From assembly GCF_012926525.1 (NCBI RefSeq), contig NZ_JABBNI010000014.1, forward strand, positions 124,001 through 188,000: a stretch of 64,000 nt of DNA. The letters are read 5' to 3'. The position numbers and the translations under genes are program-made. This DNA comes from Clostridium muellerianum. GTDB lineage: Bacteria > Bacillota > Clostridia > Clostridiales > Clostridiaceae. Below are positions 19,073 to 30,100 of this stretch, in pieces. Below the pieces are notes generated by a model. The model searched no databases. It was not told where the DNA came from and saw only the letters and a list, made by a program, of their open reading frames with translations. Every line of letters starts with the position of its first letter. The stretch's first letter is position 1.

Positions 19073-19100
19073 ACATTAGAATGAAAGCTTTCATAATATG
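19073..19100 (+). promoter_or_regulatory. Possible sigma-K-type promoter before the SPOCS genes
   Basis: AC at 19073, a spacer of 17 and CATAATATG at 19092-19100 resemble the late mother-cell sigma-K pattern (AC, 16-17 bases, CATANNNTA) with one mismatch. It is 45 bases before the first SPOCS gene. Short, degenerate motifs like this occur by chance in AT-rich DNA, so this is weak support for sporulation control. Confidence 0.25.
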
Positions 19101-19145
19101 TACTGAATATTGATATTGTTTTCCACTTAATGGAGGAAGGTAAAT

Positions 19146-19646
19146 ATGGAAGTTAATCTGGATAAAATAATTTTTAACTTTTCGAAAGAATTGGAAGAAT
19201 TTAAGTATTTTAAGCAATTTAATGTATATGAAACGGTAGATTGTAAAGATTATATGCATACTAAAAAAGATAATTTTAGAAAAGCATGCATTTCTAATTT
19301 ACAAACTACTATTCCAACATTGAAGGTAATATCAATAAAAATAATAGACACAATAGAGGGTACATCATTAGAAGGACAATGTTTAACGGGAAAGAAGCTA
19401 ATAATTATAGGAAAGATAAGCTTAAGGGTGATATTAACCTATTTTTTTAATTGTAAAACATATGAAAATAGTATAATAGATGTCAATATTCCTTTCAGTA
19501 CATTTATAATAATACCAAAAGATATATGCAGTACTGATAAAGTAAACTTAAGATATTTAATAGAAGATGTAAGTTCAGAAAGTTTGTCTAAAAGTAAAAT
19601 TATACTCAGTGTTACTATATTAATGCAGTATTTAGATGAATATTAG
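19146..19646 (+). CDS. DUF3794 (SPOCS) domain protein
   Basis: Protein of 166 residues without signal peptide or membrane helix. From about residue 45 it follows the DUF3794/SPOCS pattern: TLKVISIKIIDTIEGTSLEG, then a glycine-lysine turn LTGKKLIIIGKIS, then VNIPFSTFIIIPKD, and a closing strand. SPOCS domains occur in SipL and other spore-coat morphogenesis proteins of clostridia, but also in other settings, so the spore link is an inference. It is followed after 23 bases by a second SPOCS protein in the same operon. GGAGGAAGG gives a strong ribosome site. Base composition is like that of the neighbours. Confidence 0.75.
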   Translation: MEVNLDKIIFNFSKELEEFKYFKQFNVYETVDCKDYMHTKKDNFRKACISNLQTTIPTLKVISIKIIDTIEGTSLEGQCLTGKKLIIIGKISLRVILTYFFNCKTYENSIIDVNIPFSTFIIIPKDICSTDKVNLRYLIEDVSSESLSKSKIILSVTILMQYLDEY

Positions 19647-19669
19647 ATATTATTTTAAAAGGTGATTCA

Positions 19670-20527
19670 ATGAAAATAGTAAATGAATGTAGGATAGATT
19701 TTAAATATAAACTATCACCTTATATAGTAAGTAAGATTGTTTTTAGTAATGTAGTTTCAACACAAATTATAGAAAATATTTTGGAAGTTAAAAAAAATGT
19801 AAATAAAACAGAAACAAATTATTTTGATATATTAATATATACAGTATATATTTGCAATATAAGTAGTTCTATTGTGACAAATATATTTTTACAGGATAAT
19901 ATTCCAAAGAGTACGAGATTTATTGAAAATTCAGTAACAATAAATAACATAAAAAAGAAATGTGCTAATCCAGAAAAAGGATTTTATATAGGTAATTTAA
20001 AAAGCGGAAAGAAAGTTACAGTAACTTTTAAAGTTTTGGTATTACCTATATATTGGGGAAATGCTATAAGAAATTATTCAACTGTAGAATATGATTATAT
20101 ATATAATGTAGAAGAAGCTCCTATTAGGGTAAATAAAACTAGTAATAGTGTAAAAACAAATTGTGAAAACAAATTATTTACACAAATATCAGTGGGAAAA
20201 ACCTTAAGAACACACAGCCATATAAATGAAATAATCAATATTAAGTACAATATGAGAATAATAAAAACAAAAGTTATAAGTATTTTAAAATCAAATTTAT
20301 GTACACTTTTGGTAATAGGAAAAATTGAATATAAAATGTGTTATAAAAAGCGGCATCATATTAGACATATAAAAGATATTTGGGGATTTTCAACTTATAT
20401 GATGGTGCCTATAGGTATAAATTATTTAGATACAAATGAAATAAAGATAAATATTGAATATTTATCAATTGATTTTGTAAGTAAGCATAAAATATTTATA
20501 AATGCAAATTTACTATTATATTATTAA
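19670..20527 (+). CDS. DUF11-like domain fused to a DUF3794 (SPOCS) domain
   Basis: Protein of 285 residues with two parts. Residues about 20-165 read as a DUF11-type beta-sandwich: ILIYTVYICNISSSIVTNIF, then the typical RFIENSVTINNI and GFYIGNLKSGKKVTVTFKV steps that recur in the 2692-residue neighbour. Residues about 170-285 match the SPOCS pattern (VISILKSNLCTLLVIGKIEY, STYMMVPIGINYL). No signal peptide. It shares a likely operon with the SPOCS protein upstream (AAGGTGAT ribosome site). The fusion ties the SPOCS pair physically to the large DUF11 proteins downstream and suggests they assemble together. That is inference; no function is established here. Confidence 0.7.
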   Translation: MKIVNECRIDFKYKLSPYIVSKIVFSNVVSTQIIENILEVKKNVNKTETNYFDILIYTVYICNISSSIVTNIFLQDNIPKSTRFIENSVTINNIKKKCANPEKGFYIGNLKSGKKVTVTFKVLVLPIYWGNAIRNYSTVEYDYIYNVEEAPIRVNKTSNSVKTNCENKLFTQISVGKTLRTHSHINEIINIKYNMRIIKTKVISILKSNLCTLLVIGKIEYKMCYKKRHHIRHIKDIWGFSTYMMVPIGINYLDTNEIKINIEYLSIDFVSKHKIFINANLLLYY

Positions 20528-20564
20528 AAAGTCATCGATTATAAGAGAAAAATCGATGGCTTTT
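20526..20564. terminator. Bidirectional terminator
   Basis: AAAAAGTCATCGATT (20526-20540) pairs with AATCGATGGCTTTT (20551-20564). A/T-rich ends on both sides suit termination of both the DUF11-SPOCS gene and the convergent 1146-residue gene. Confidence 0.8.
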
Positions 20565-20568
20565 ATAT

Positions 20569-23500
20569 TTAGAAAGGATTAGGGTCTATATTTATTACTG
20601 TTTTTTCAGGATAAGGAGAAGTTTTTGATTTGACAGTAACTTTAAAGTCATATCTGATTCCTAAAGATTGTTCTGAAGGAATAACAGTAGTAATTTTTAT
20701 GATTTTAGTAATATTAGGAGGTAAGTTTGCCATTGCAGGTAAATCTGCTTGATAAAGTGTATTTGGTTGAATATCATTTATTTTAACATCATCTATATAC
20801 AAGCTATAAGAAAGTGCAACTTTTTGAATTATTAAAGTAAAATCATCATATCCTCCTCCAGTATTTTTAAAATAATCGAGTATTACAGCTGTGTTACCGA
20901 GAGGTGTAACAATAAATGCTGTTGAGTCATCTATTTTGTATAAAGGATTAGGCATTAATGAAACTCCAGCAGGTAAAGCACAAGTTAATATATTACTTTT
21001 TTCACCATTATATACTTTAGTAGAAGATATATCATTATAGTATGAAATAGCAGCTGCTTGAGTACTTATAGAAGTACAAGTTCTTAAAGTAGATTGGGGT
21101 ATTATAGTAAAAGACATATAGCCTGATACAAATGAGGCTAATTGAGGTATAGTTATAATTATTTTTTTTGAAGTAATATTGAAAGTTGCACTGCATAGTA
21201 CAGTGGTATCAATCGAATAAAACAAAAAGTTATTATCTATAGGAATTTCTATAGTTCCATTTGTTAGACTTATAGTACTATTATTTTGAAAAATTAATTT
21301 AAATTGTACTATTGCGTTAGTATTTATATTAGCAATTTGAGTATATAAAATAGAAGTTGTTTTATCTAGTGCAGTTAGAGTCATTAGTAAATTAGGATGA
21401 TTTATTGTTACAATTAAGCTTTTACTAATTGTAGTAAAGCTTCCGCTTTGAATTTGCTGGTATAAACATTGAAAAGTATTAGTTTGAGTAGAGCTTATAG
21501 CATTAATACTTTTATTTGCACCAGTTATTTTAGAAGTCATAATATAAATGATTGTTTGAGTTGAAGTTCTGGCATCTATGATTCCTTCATTAGGGAAAGT
21601 AACTATATTTGAAGATACTATAGTAGTGATAGGTAAGCTATTTTTATATGAAGGACCAATATAGCTTTGACTGTCGCTTGGTAAAGTATCCTTTATATAT
21701 AAACTGTAAGCAATAGTACCTTGTGGAATAGTAACAGTAAGGGTATAGGTAATAAGAGAGCCTACTTTAAATACACTATTAAAATTAGTTTTTGCAAGAG
21801 TTACAGCAGATGAAGAGATAGTTATAGAGGCACTTTTATTTAAATTACTATATTGAAAGTTAGTAGAAGTAGAATCATATACTTGAGAATAAGGGTTAGT
21901 AGTTGCAGCTGTAGTAGTTATATTCACTCCAGGTGCTAAAACTGAACTTATAGTTACCTTGTAGGTCAAAGTTAAATATTGACCAGGAGCCAGTTTATTT
22001 ATATAAAGAACTATATTATTGTTTTGAAGGACAGGATCAGTGAAACTACCAGTACCAGTAATATTTATGCTGTTTTTATCAATTATGAACCAGGTAGCAC
22101 TTAAAGTATCATTAAGAGTAAAGTCAAAGGCATCTGTCTCTGTTCCTAAATTGTTTGAATTACTTATAGTAATTGAGTAGGTATAAATTTCATTTGCTTG
22201 TATAGCACTTTTATTAGGTCCAGTCACAGATTTAGTTAAGCTCAAATTTGGAGCACCTATATTAATGGTTACTTGGGAACGACTGCTGTAAGAATATCCA
22301 TAGGTATTTATACCTTTTAATTTCATTAAGTTTGAATTTTGGGAAGCTGAGCCAAGTTGAGATATAGGAACTTTAAAATTAATAGTACCTGAGGATAACC
22401 CCGTAATATTTCCATAGTAAAAATCGACTCCGTGAGGGCTGATTAGTTGAGGCAATGAAACAGGATTAATTCCTGTATACACATAAGTTAAATTATCTAT
22501 GGGAGATGCTGTTAATGGAAAAAAATCATCTATATAAGTTTCTTTTTGAATGGCTTTTAAAGTAGAGGCATTATAAGTTAAAGTATATTCTGCCAAATCA
22601 CCAGGAGCTAAAGCATTTATAGTTTTATGTGTTCCATTTTTATAATAACCTTTAACAAATTGTTTGCTTATAATACCAATACCTATACTAGAGTTAATAT
22701 TTGTATTATCGCTAACTGAATTAAATGATCCTATAATAGTACCTGAAATGTCAGCTGTGGCTAAGAAAAAATCTGAAGCAGCAACAGGCAAATTTAAAGC
22801 TTGACTATCTTTCTTATATCTATAATAATTATCTACTTTTCCAATAATAACTATTGTTTTAGTAGAATTTTGTGCAGTAAGAGAAAAATTATAAGTTATA
22901 TAATATCCCTGTAAAGTAGGATTATCCACTGCTGAAGCAGGAATAGATGAACTAGAAATATAGAATATGCCATCAGGCAAGAAGTAGTGGACAACTATAT
23001 CTTGGATGTTATAATATTGACCAACCTTATACACATAAGTGTAAGTTACGTTCGATTGAACGTCTACTGTAGATTTGTTTATAGAAGTATTTATTATTAA
23101 ATCCATAGCTGTAAAGCTAGTACTACTGTCTGAATTTGAAATAGCTAGTGGATCAGCAGATTTCATATTAATAGACATGTTGAGTATAGTACCATGTTTT
23201 ATAAAGCTGCCTTGATTACTATTATATTGATTCCATACTGCATAGCTAAAAATTAAGGTAGTGCTGCTGCTAGTTGAAAGATTGATGTTACCATAATAAA
23301 GTTGAGTATAAAGTTTACCATTAATATTAACTAAATTTATATTAGGTGTTGAAAATTTAGAAGCATCAGTACCAGAAGTTATAATGTTTCCTATATATCT
23401 TATACCATCTTCTAATAGTATGGTTATATTTACCAAAGAAGATGAAACTGAGTTATTAAAAAACTTACATGTGGCTCCAGTTACTTGAGTATAATCATTT

Positions 23501-24009
23501 AAAGAAGGTGACGTTCCAGCACCCTTCAAAACTTTTCCAGCAGTAGTTATAGTACTGTAAAATCTCACAGTTGAATAAGTCATAGATATAGTATTACTAA
23601 TTACTTCATTTCCTATATCATAAACCCCTCTAGGCATGGTGTCTACTTGACAGTATACTGCTATTCCAGAAAAATTGTATTCAAAAGGAATAGTAGTTCC
23701 ATTTTTAAATTTTGTATTACATTTTACTGTAATGCTAAAAATAAAACTTATTTCCATAGGTGCAAGATCTTTTATATTAATCCATGAATATGTGATACTG
23801 TTATCAAAATTAGTTACACTATAGGTTTGAGGTATAGTTGAAGTTGAAAGAACCATACCATCAGGCACAGTTAGTGAAATCCCTAAATTATATAATCTTT
23901 GACTACTACTTATATTTTTTATATTTATATTAAATGCAGAAGTACCTCCTACCATAATCGGTACATTTTGAGTTCTATCTATACTCATAGAGAGTATACT
24001 AGACGTCAT
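20569..24009 (-). CDS. Large DUF11-type beta-sandwich repeat protein (1146 aa)
   Basis: Very long protein rich in Ser, Thr, Asn, Ile and Tyr, composed of repeated beta-sandwich modules of the DUF11 / isopeptide-fimbrial kind. Clear module starts are LSLTKSVTGPNKSAIQANEI (near residue 585) and VTLAKTNFNSVFKVGSLITY (near 745), each with later LAPGQYLTLTYKVTI-like steps. The N-terminal modules are more divergent. No signal peptide, transmembrane helix, LPXTG motif or S-layer domain is visible, so classical secretion is not indicated. It is convergent with the SPOCS genes and divergent from the 2692-residue DUF11 protein. AAGGAG lies before the ATG. I infer an extracellular or spore-surface structural role assembled from inside the mother cell; this is unproven. 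Confidence 0.75.
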   Translation of the reverse strand: MTSSILSMSIDRTQNVPIMVGGTSAFNINIKNISSSQRLYNLGISLTVPDGMVLSTSTIPQTYSVTNFDNSITYSWINIKDLAPMEISFIFSITVKCNTKFKNGTTIPFEYNFSGIAVYCQVDTMPRGVYDIGNEVISNTISMTYSTVRFYSTITTAGKVLKGAGTSPSLNDYTQVTGATCKFFNNSVSSSLVNITILLEDGIRYIGNIITSGTDASKFSTPNINLVNINGKLYTQLYYGNINLSTSSSTTLIFSYAVWNQYNSNQGSFIKHGTILNMSINMKSADPLAISNSDSSTSFTAMDLIINTSINKSTVDVQSNVTYTYVYKVGQYYNIQDIVVHYFLPDGIFYISSSSIPASAVDNPTLQGYYITYNFSLTAQNSTKTIVIIGKVDNYYRYKKDSQALNLPVAASDFFLATADISGTIIGSFNSVSDNTNINSSIGIGIISKQFVKGYYKNGTHKTINALAPGDLAEYTLTYNASTLKAIQKETYIDDFFPLTASPIDNLTYVYTGINPVSLPQLISPHGVDFYYGNITGLSSGTINFKVPISQLGSASQNSNLMKLKGINTYGYSYSSRSQVTINIGAPNLSLTKSVTGPNKSAIQANEIYTYSITISNSNNLGTETDAFDFTLNDTLSATWFIIDKNSINITGTGSFTDPVLQNNNIVLYINKLAPGQYLTLTYKVTISSVLAPGVNITTTAATTNPYSQVYDSTSTNFQYSNLNKSASITISSSAVTLAKTNFNSVFKVGSLITYTLTVTIPQGTIAYSLYIKDTLPSDSQSYIGPSYKNSLPITTIVSSNIVTFPNEGIIDARTSTQTIIYIMTSKITGANKSINAISSTQTNTFQCLYQQIQSGSFTTISKSLIVTINHPNLLMTLTALDKTTSILYTQIANINTNAIVQFKLIFQNNSTISLTNGTIEIPIDNNFLFYSIDTTVLCSATFNITSKKIIITIPQLASFVSGYMSFTIIPQSTLRTCTSISTQAAAISYYNDISSTKVYNGEKSNILTCALPAGVSLMPNPLYKIDDSTAFIVTPLGNTAVILDYFKNTGGGYDDFTLIIQKVALSYSLYIDDVKINDIQPNTLYQADLPAMANLPPNITKIIKITTVIPSEQSLGIRYDFKVTVKSKTSPYPEKTVINIDPNPF

Positions 24010-24033
24010 AGTATCACTCCTTAAAATTTCCTC

Positions 24034-24067
24034 ATCACATTATATTCACTGTTAAATATAATGTGAT
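24034..24067. promoter_or_regulatory. Perfect palindrome between two divergent giant genes
   Basis: ATCACATTATATT (24034-24046) and AATATAATGTGAT (24055-24067) are perfect inverted repeats of 13 bp around an 8-base centre. They lie 25 bases before the start of the minus-strand gene, immediately ahead of its ribosome site. It could be a dimeric regulator's operator acting on both divergent genes or a stem-loop in the minus-strand mRNA leader. There is no T-run, so a terminator is unlikely. Confidence 0.55.
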
Positions 24068-24178
24068 ATTAAAAGATAATTAAAATAGTAACAAGTGAAA
24101 ATAACTATCAATATTATATATTGAGGTTTTCAAAAGTACCCCTAAGCTTTAGGCAATCAATAATAGGAGGTAATATAA

Positions 24179-27100
24179 ATGGCATTAACAAATCATTTTT
24201 CTGCAATTGATAAGGCAATGCTGGTGGCTACTGGAAATACTTTGGTAGTATGTGGTAGCACAACTGTTCCAGCTGTAAATACTTCTGATCTTATCAAACC
24301 AGATGGATCAACTACAAGAGATTGGATGAAATCAGGAAGTTCTGCTGTTTTAAATATATTAGAAGGCAGTATTATACTTTATGCTGAGCTTGTATGGTAT
24401 TCTACTGTAAAGAGTAATGTATCGGGAAGCTTAGATCTAAGAAGCGTACAAGATAATGCAATAACATTTGCAACTTCAAAAGGGAATTATCAAATAACTC
24501 CTCAATATACTGATAGTTACACTGGAGCATCTGGAAGTATAGATAGATATAGAGCTGCGGATGTAACAACTTACGTGCAAGATGCCTTAACGGGAAATTA
24601 TACAGTATCTAATGTTCCCATAAGTGTACCAAGTGAAGGCTTAAGCAATTCAAGAGCTGGGTGGTCTTTAGCAGTAATTTATAGAAATAATGCATTTCAA
24701 CCTCAAAAAATTATTTATAATTCGGGTATAGCGGCAGCAACTTCAGAAACCCCTCTGCAGACAACTATCACAGGATTCACAACTAGTGCAGTTACAGAAA
24801 ATTTAAAAGCAAATGTGTTTATGGCTTCTGCTAATGGAGAACCTCTTAATGGAAACGAAATTGTATATGCAGGACCATCTTTTGCACAGTTAAGTAATAT
24901 AGGAAATACTGTAAATACTCCAAATCCTAATCCGACAACAGCACCAAACAACCCAGGTAACAGTTTTTTTTCAGGGGTAATCAACACAGCAAATCCACTA
25001 AGTTCTGTTAATGGACTTTTAAACATTAATGGTACTAATGGTACCATTAATCATGATGGCTTTGTTCCTACGCAAACATTAGGTGGAAGAAACAAATGGG
25101 ATATAACTAATGTAGATATATCCAATACTTTAGTTACAAATCAATCATTATTGGCAGGTCAAATAACGGAAAATACTTCGGGAGATGGAGTTCAATTAGT
25201 GGCTTTAGGTGTTCAAGTACTGGCAAAAGCACCTAATATAATAATAATGATAGATGCTTATGATATAGATGGAGATAAAGAATATAATGTTGAAGTTGGA
25301 GAACCTTTAGTTTATGCAATTCATATAAAAAATGATGGAGATGTGGAAGCAAATAATGTTATAGTGTCGGCAGTATTAGATTCATCAACTTCATTTATAC
25401 CTGGTTCTGTTGTAATTAATGAAGTAAAAAATTCTACAGCAAATATAGTTAATGGAATTAATGTTGGAACTATTAGTGCCAGAGGTATTGTGAACTTGTT
25501 ATTTACAGTTAAGGTTAATGAAATTCCTTCTGGTGAATTAATAAATCAAAATGTAAATTATAGTTATCAGTTTGTTTCAGGAATAGATACTGTTACTAAC
25601 TCTGGTAAAACTAAGACTATTCAAGTAGTAGTACAAGATGGATTATTAAACATTGAAAAATCAGCTTCAAAGAACAATGTAAATATAAGTGAAACAGTGA
25701 CTTATACAGTAAATATAAGTAATGTTGGTACGGAAACTGCTAAAAATTTATTCTTCCAGGATAAAATAAATTCAAGTTGTTCTTTTGTAGAAGAAACTGT
25801 GGTTATAGATGGAACACCATATACTGATTATGATCCAAGTGTAGGCTTTTCTTTGCCTGATCTATTGATTGGTAAAAGTACTCAAATATTATTTAAGATA
25901 AAGGTTAATTCACTGCCTTCATCCACAAAAATAAATAGTGTAAGTTTTATTACCTTTGGATATATATATAATCAGTACGGATATTCTAGAGAAAAAACTG
26001 CAGTTAGTAATGCTGTGTCTATTCAAGTTCAGTATATAGATATAATAGGTAAAAGATGCAATGACAATAACTATCCTAATATAGGGGAAATAGTAATCTA
26101 TACACTTTCATTAACAAATATGGGAAATTTACCAGCATCTAATGTTAAAGTATTAGAACCTTTAATACCAGGAACTACGTTTGTTACAGGTAGTGTTAAG
26201 ATTAATGGGACTTTAGATGCAGCCCTTGATCCATTTAATGGTTTCACACTGGAAAATGTCATAAATCCTAAGCAAACTACAACTGTGGAATATAAAGTTT
26301 TAGTAAACAGTATTAATCCTGCCAATTTGATAGAAAATATAGCACAGGTTCCATTTAAATATCAAATATCCCCAAGTGAGTCTATTATAGAAACAGAAAA
26401 AGAGTCCAATAAAGTTGATACAGTAGCTAATTATGTATGTATGAATGTAGTTAAAAGTGTAGATAAAGCTTATGGGGAAATAGGCAGTACTTTATATTAC
26501 ACAATAAATGTAAGTAATAATGGAAATATTAATTCTACTGATACTGTATTTTTAGACAGCATACAAGCTGAAGCATCCTTTGTAACTGGATCAGTGGCTA
26601 TTAACGGTATATCTTATCCAGCATATGATCCTACCCAAGGTTTTACAATAGGAACTATATGTGCAGGCGATAATATAGAAGTTACTTTCCAGGCTAAAGT
26701 GAAAACTCTTCCAAGTCCGAATATAATATGCAATAATTCAAGCTTGGTATATAGTTATAAACCAGATCCTAATGGAATTAACCTGACTAATACAGTGTCC
26801 AGCAATACAGTTGAAACCATTATAAATGAAGCACAGTATTCTGTAATTAAAAAGGTAGATAAAATGTATGCTCAAGTAGGCGATATACTTGTTTATACAA
26901 CAACAGTACAAAATACAGGAACAGTGACCTTAAATGATATGAAATTTGCAGATTTTATTGGAGCATATTTATCATTTTATCCTCAAAGTGTATATATTGA
27001 TGGGGTTAATAAATTAGATTTTAATCCAAGTAATCAATTTTCAATTGGAAATATGGCTCCTGGAGATACTAGAACTATAGTATTTAAAACTTCAATAGTA

Positions 27101-30100
27101 GGTAATCCAACAATTGGATATATATCAAATACTTCAGAAGTCACTCTTAGTTACAAACAAAATCCTGATAATCCGATAATAACTAAGACTGTATATTCAA
27201 ATACAACTGCAACTTATGTTCCTTATGCAGCAGTAAGTTTGATTAAAACTGTAGATAAAGCATTTGGATTAGTAGGAGATAGTTTAACCTATTCATTTAC
27301 AGCTACAAATACAGGTAATACAGCTGCAATTAACACTTTATTTACAGATATAATTCAATCAGAGGCATCATTTGTTCAAGGTTCTGTAATTGTAAATGGA
27401 GTAAGCAAAACAGATTATAATCCACAAACAGGATTTTCTTTAGGGAAAATGGAGGCTGGGCAGGTTGCAACAGTAGAATTTAAAGTAATAGTAAATAGTG
27501 TACCAACTCCTAATACTATTAAAAATAATGCCACAGTAGCTTTTGGCTATTATGTAGATCCAAATAAACAGACAATTGCTAATACTACAACAAGCAATAC
27601 TGTAACTACAGTTATAAACAGCTATTCAGCAGCATTAACTAAGGTTGTAGATAAATCATATGCAGCAGTAAGGGATGTATTGCAATATACTGTTACAGCA
27701 ACTAATACTGGTACAGTGTCTTTAACAAATGTTTATTTTACAGATATTGTTCCAAATGGAGCTGAATTTGTAGAAGGTTCTGTAATTATGGATGGAGTAA
27801 GTAAACCAGATTTTAATCCTAATAAAGGATTTGCAATAAATGATGTTTTACCAGGTGGAAACGTAGTTGTAATGTTCAAAGCAACTGTAACTAGTGTTTT
27901 AGAACCACCTAAAATTAGTAATATTGCTCATATTAATTTTAAATATCAGCTAACTCCAACATTACCTTATATTAATAGTAGCTTAACAAGTAATACAGTA
28001 ACTACAAATGTAGTTTCTATGTCAGTTATTAATACTAAGAGTGTAAGCAAAGCTTATGCAACAGTAGGAGATTCTTTAACTTATACTTCTGTAATAAATA
28101 ATAAGAGTAATGTTAGTATAACAAATACCGAATTTATAGATGTAGTACCAGCACATACAACTTTTGTACTGGGAACTGTAAAAATAGATGGAACACCATA
28201 TACAGACTATGATCCTAATAAAGGATTTACAATAGGAACCTTAAATGCAGCTTCAAAGGTAACAATAACTTTTGATGTTACAGTGGATAGTGTACCAAAT
28301 GAAAGTTATATAATAAATTCATCTGTTATAAATTATCAGTATAAAATAAATCCAAGTGGCTCATATATAACAGCATCTGCAAACAGTAATGAAGTTACAA
28401 CTTATATTAATTTAGGAAATTTAACAATAACTAAAGACGCTGATAGAAGTATAGTTAGGTTGACTGATATTATAAATTATAATTTTGTTATTGCAAATAC
28501 AGGTAATACTGTACTGAAGAACTTATCTTTTAAAGATGTAATTCAAGCTGAGTCTTCATTTAATTCAGGATCGGTATATGTAAATGGTGTTAATAAACCA
28601 AATTATAATCCTAATACTGGATTTAACTTAGACGATATCCTGATAGGTCAAGAAACCACAGTTAGTTTTAAAGTAACAACTAATTCAGTGCCATCAGGTA
28701 GTAAGCTATTAAACTCAGCTGATGTAAATTATTCTTATTATGTTGATCCTAATGAAACTCCAAAGGCTAAGACAAAAACATCCAATACGACTACAGTATA
28801 TGTTTATGATACTATAGTATCTGCTAATAAAGAGGTAGATAAATCATTGGCTAAAATAGGGGACACATTGAACTTTACAGTTACTGTAAAAAATGAAGGT
28901 AATGTTTCTGTACAACATGTAGTCTTTAAAGATGTACTGGATACTAATATATCCTTTGTTACAGATTCAGTATATATAAATGGTGCTCAAAAAATTGGAT
29001 ATAATCCTAATAATGGATTTAATCTTGATGATATAACAGCAGGTTCAACTACAACAGTAACTTTTGCAGCTAAAGTAGCTAAAAGACCAGAGTATAATAT
29101 AGTATATAACTATACTGCCATAAATTATGATTATACTGTAGGAACAGAAGTTGTAACTGCTAATATCAATACTAATACTACTCAAACCTATATTGCAGTA
29201 GGTGAATTAACAATTACTAAATCTGTAGATAAGTTATATGCTACAGTTGGAGACAATATAGCTTATACAATAATGATAAAAAATACAGGCTCAGTAAATG
29301 CAACAAATTTAAGTTTTAAAGATTTAATACCAGCATCAACTTCTTTTAATAGTGGAACAGTAGTGGTAGATGGAAACTCTCAATTAGATTTTAATCCTGA
29401 TACTGGATTTACTTTAACCGATTTAACACCAAATCAATATCATGTAGTAGGTTTTAATATTCATGTTGACTCATTGCCACAAAATGGTAATGTTGAAAAT
29501 ACTGCAGATGTAAGCTTTAGTTATAGGTTGACACAAACAGATGACTCTGTTACAACTACAATTACTTCTAATAAGGTTACAACTCTTATTAAGTTAGGTA
29601 ATTTAACAGCTGCAAAAGCCGTAGACAAATTATATGCAACAATAGAAAATACTTTGAATTATACAATAACTATAAATAATACTGGCAATGCTTATTGTAT
29701 TGATGTATTCTTCAAAGATATAATTCAATCAGATGCTTCTTTTGTAACTGGATCTGTAAAAATTGATGATTTAACTTATTCGGATTATAATCCGAATAAT
29801 GGATTTAATTTGGGGAATATAAAAGGACATGGAAATACTGTAGTAACATTTGCAGTAACAGTAAAGACATTGCCAAAAAATTATACTATAGACAACTATG
29901 CGATAGATAATTACAAGTATTATATAGATCCATCTAATCCACCAGTTGTAAAAGAAGGAAAAACTAATACAGTAACAACGGTAATAAATGTAGGAGCATT
30001 AACAGCAATAAAATCAGTTAGTAAAGCTTATGCAACAATAGATGATGTTATAACTTATACAGTGAATGTGATAAATACCGGAAATACAACTATTAAGAAT

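Noticed and set aside
24120-24150. CCCC motif upstream of the giant DUF11 gene as a SigI promoter
   Set aside because: GTACCCCTAAG lacks a CGAA/CGTA element at the required distance.
24715-25047. 110-codon minus-strand frame inside the giant DUF11 gene
   Set aside because: Antisense shadow of a strongly coding region; no ribosome site.
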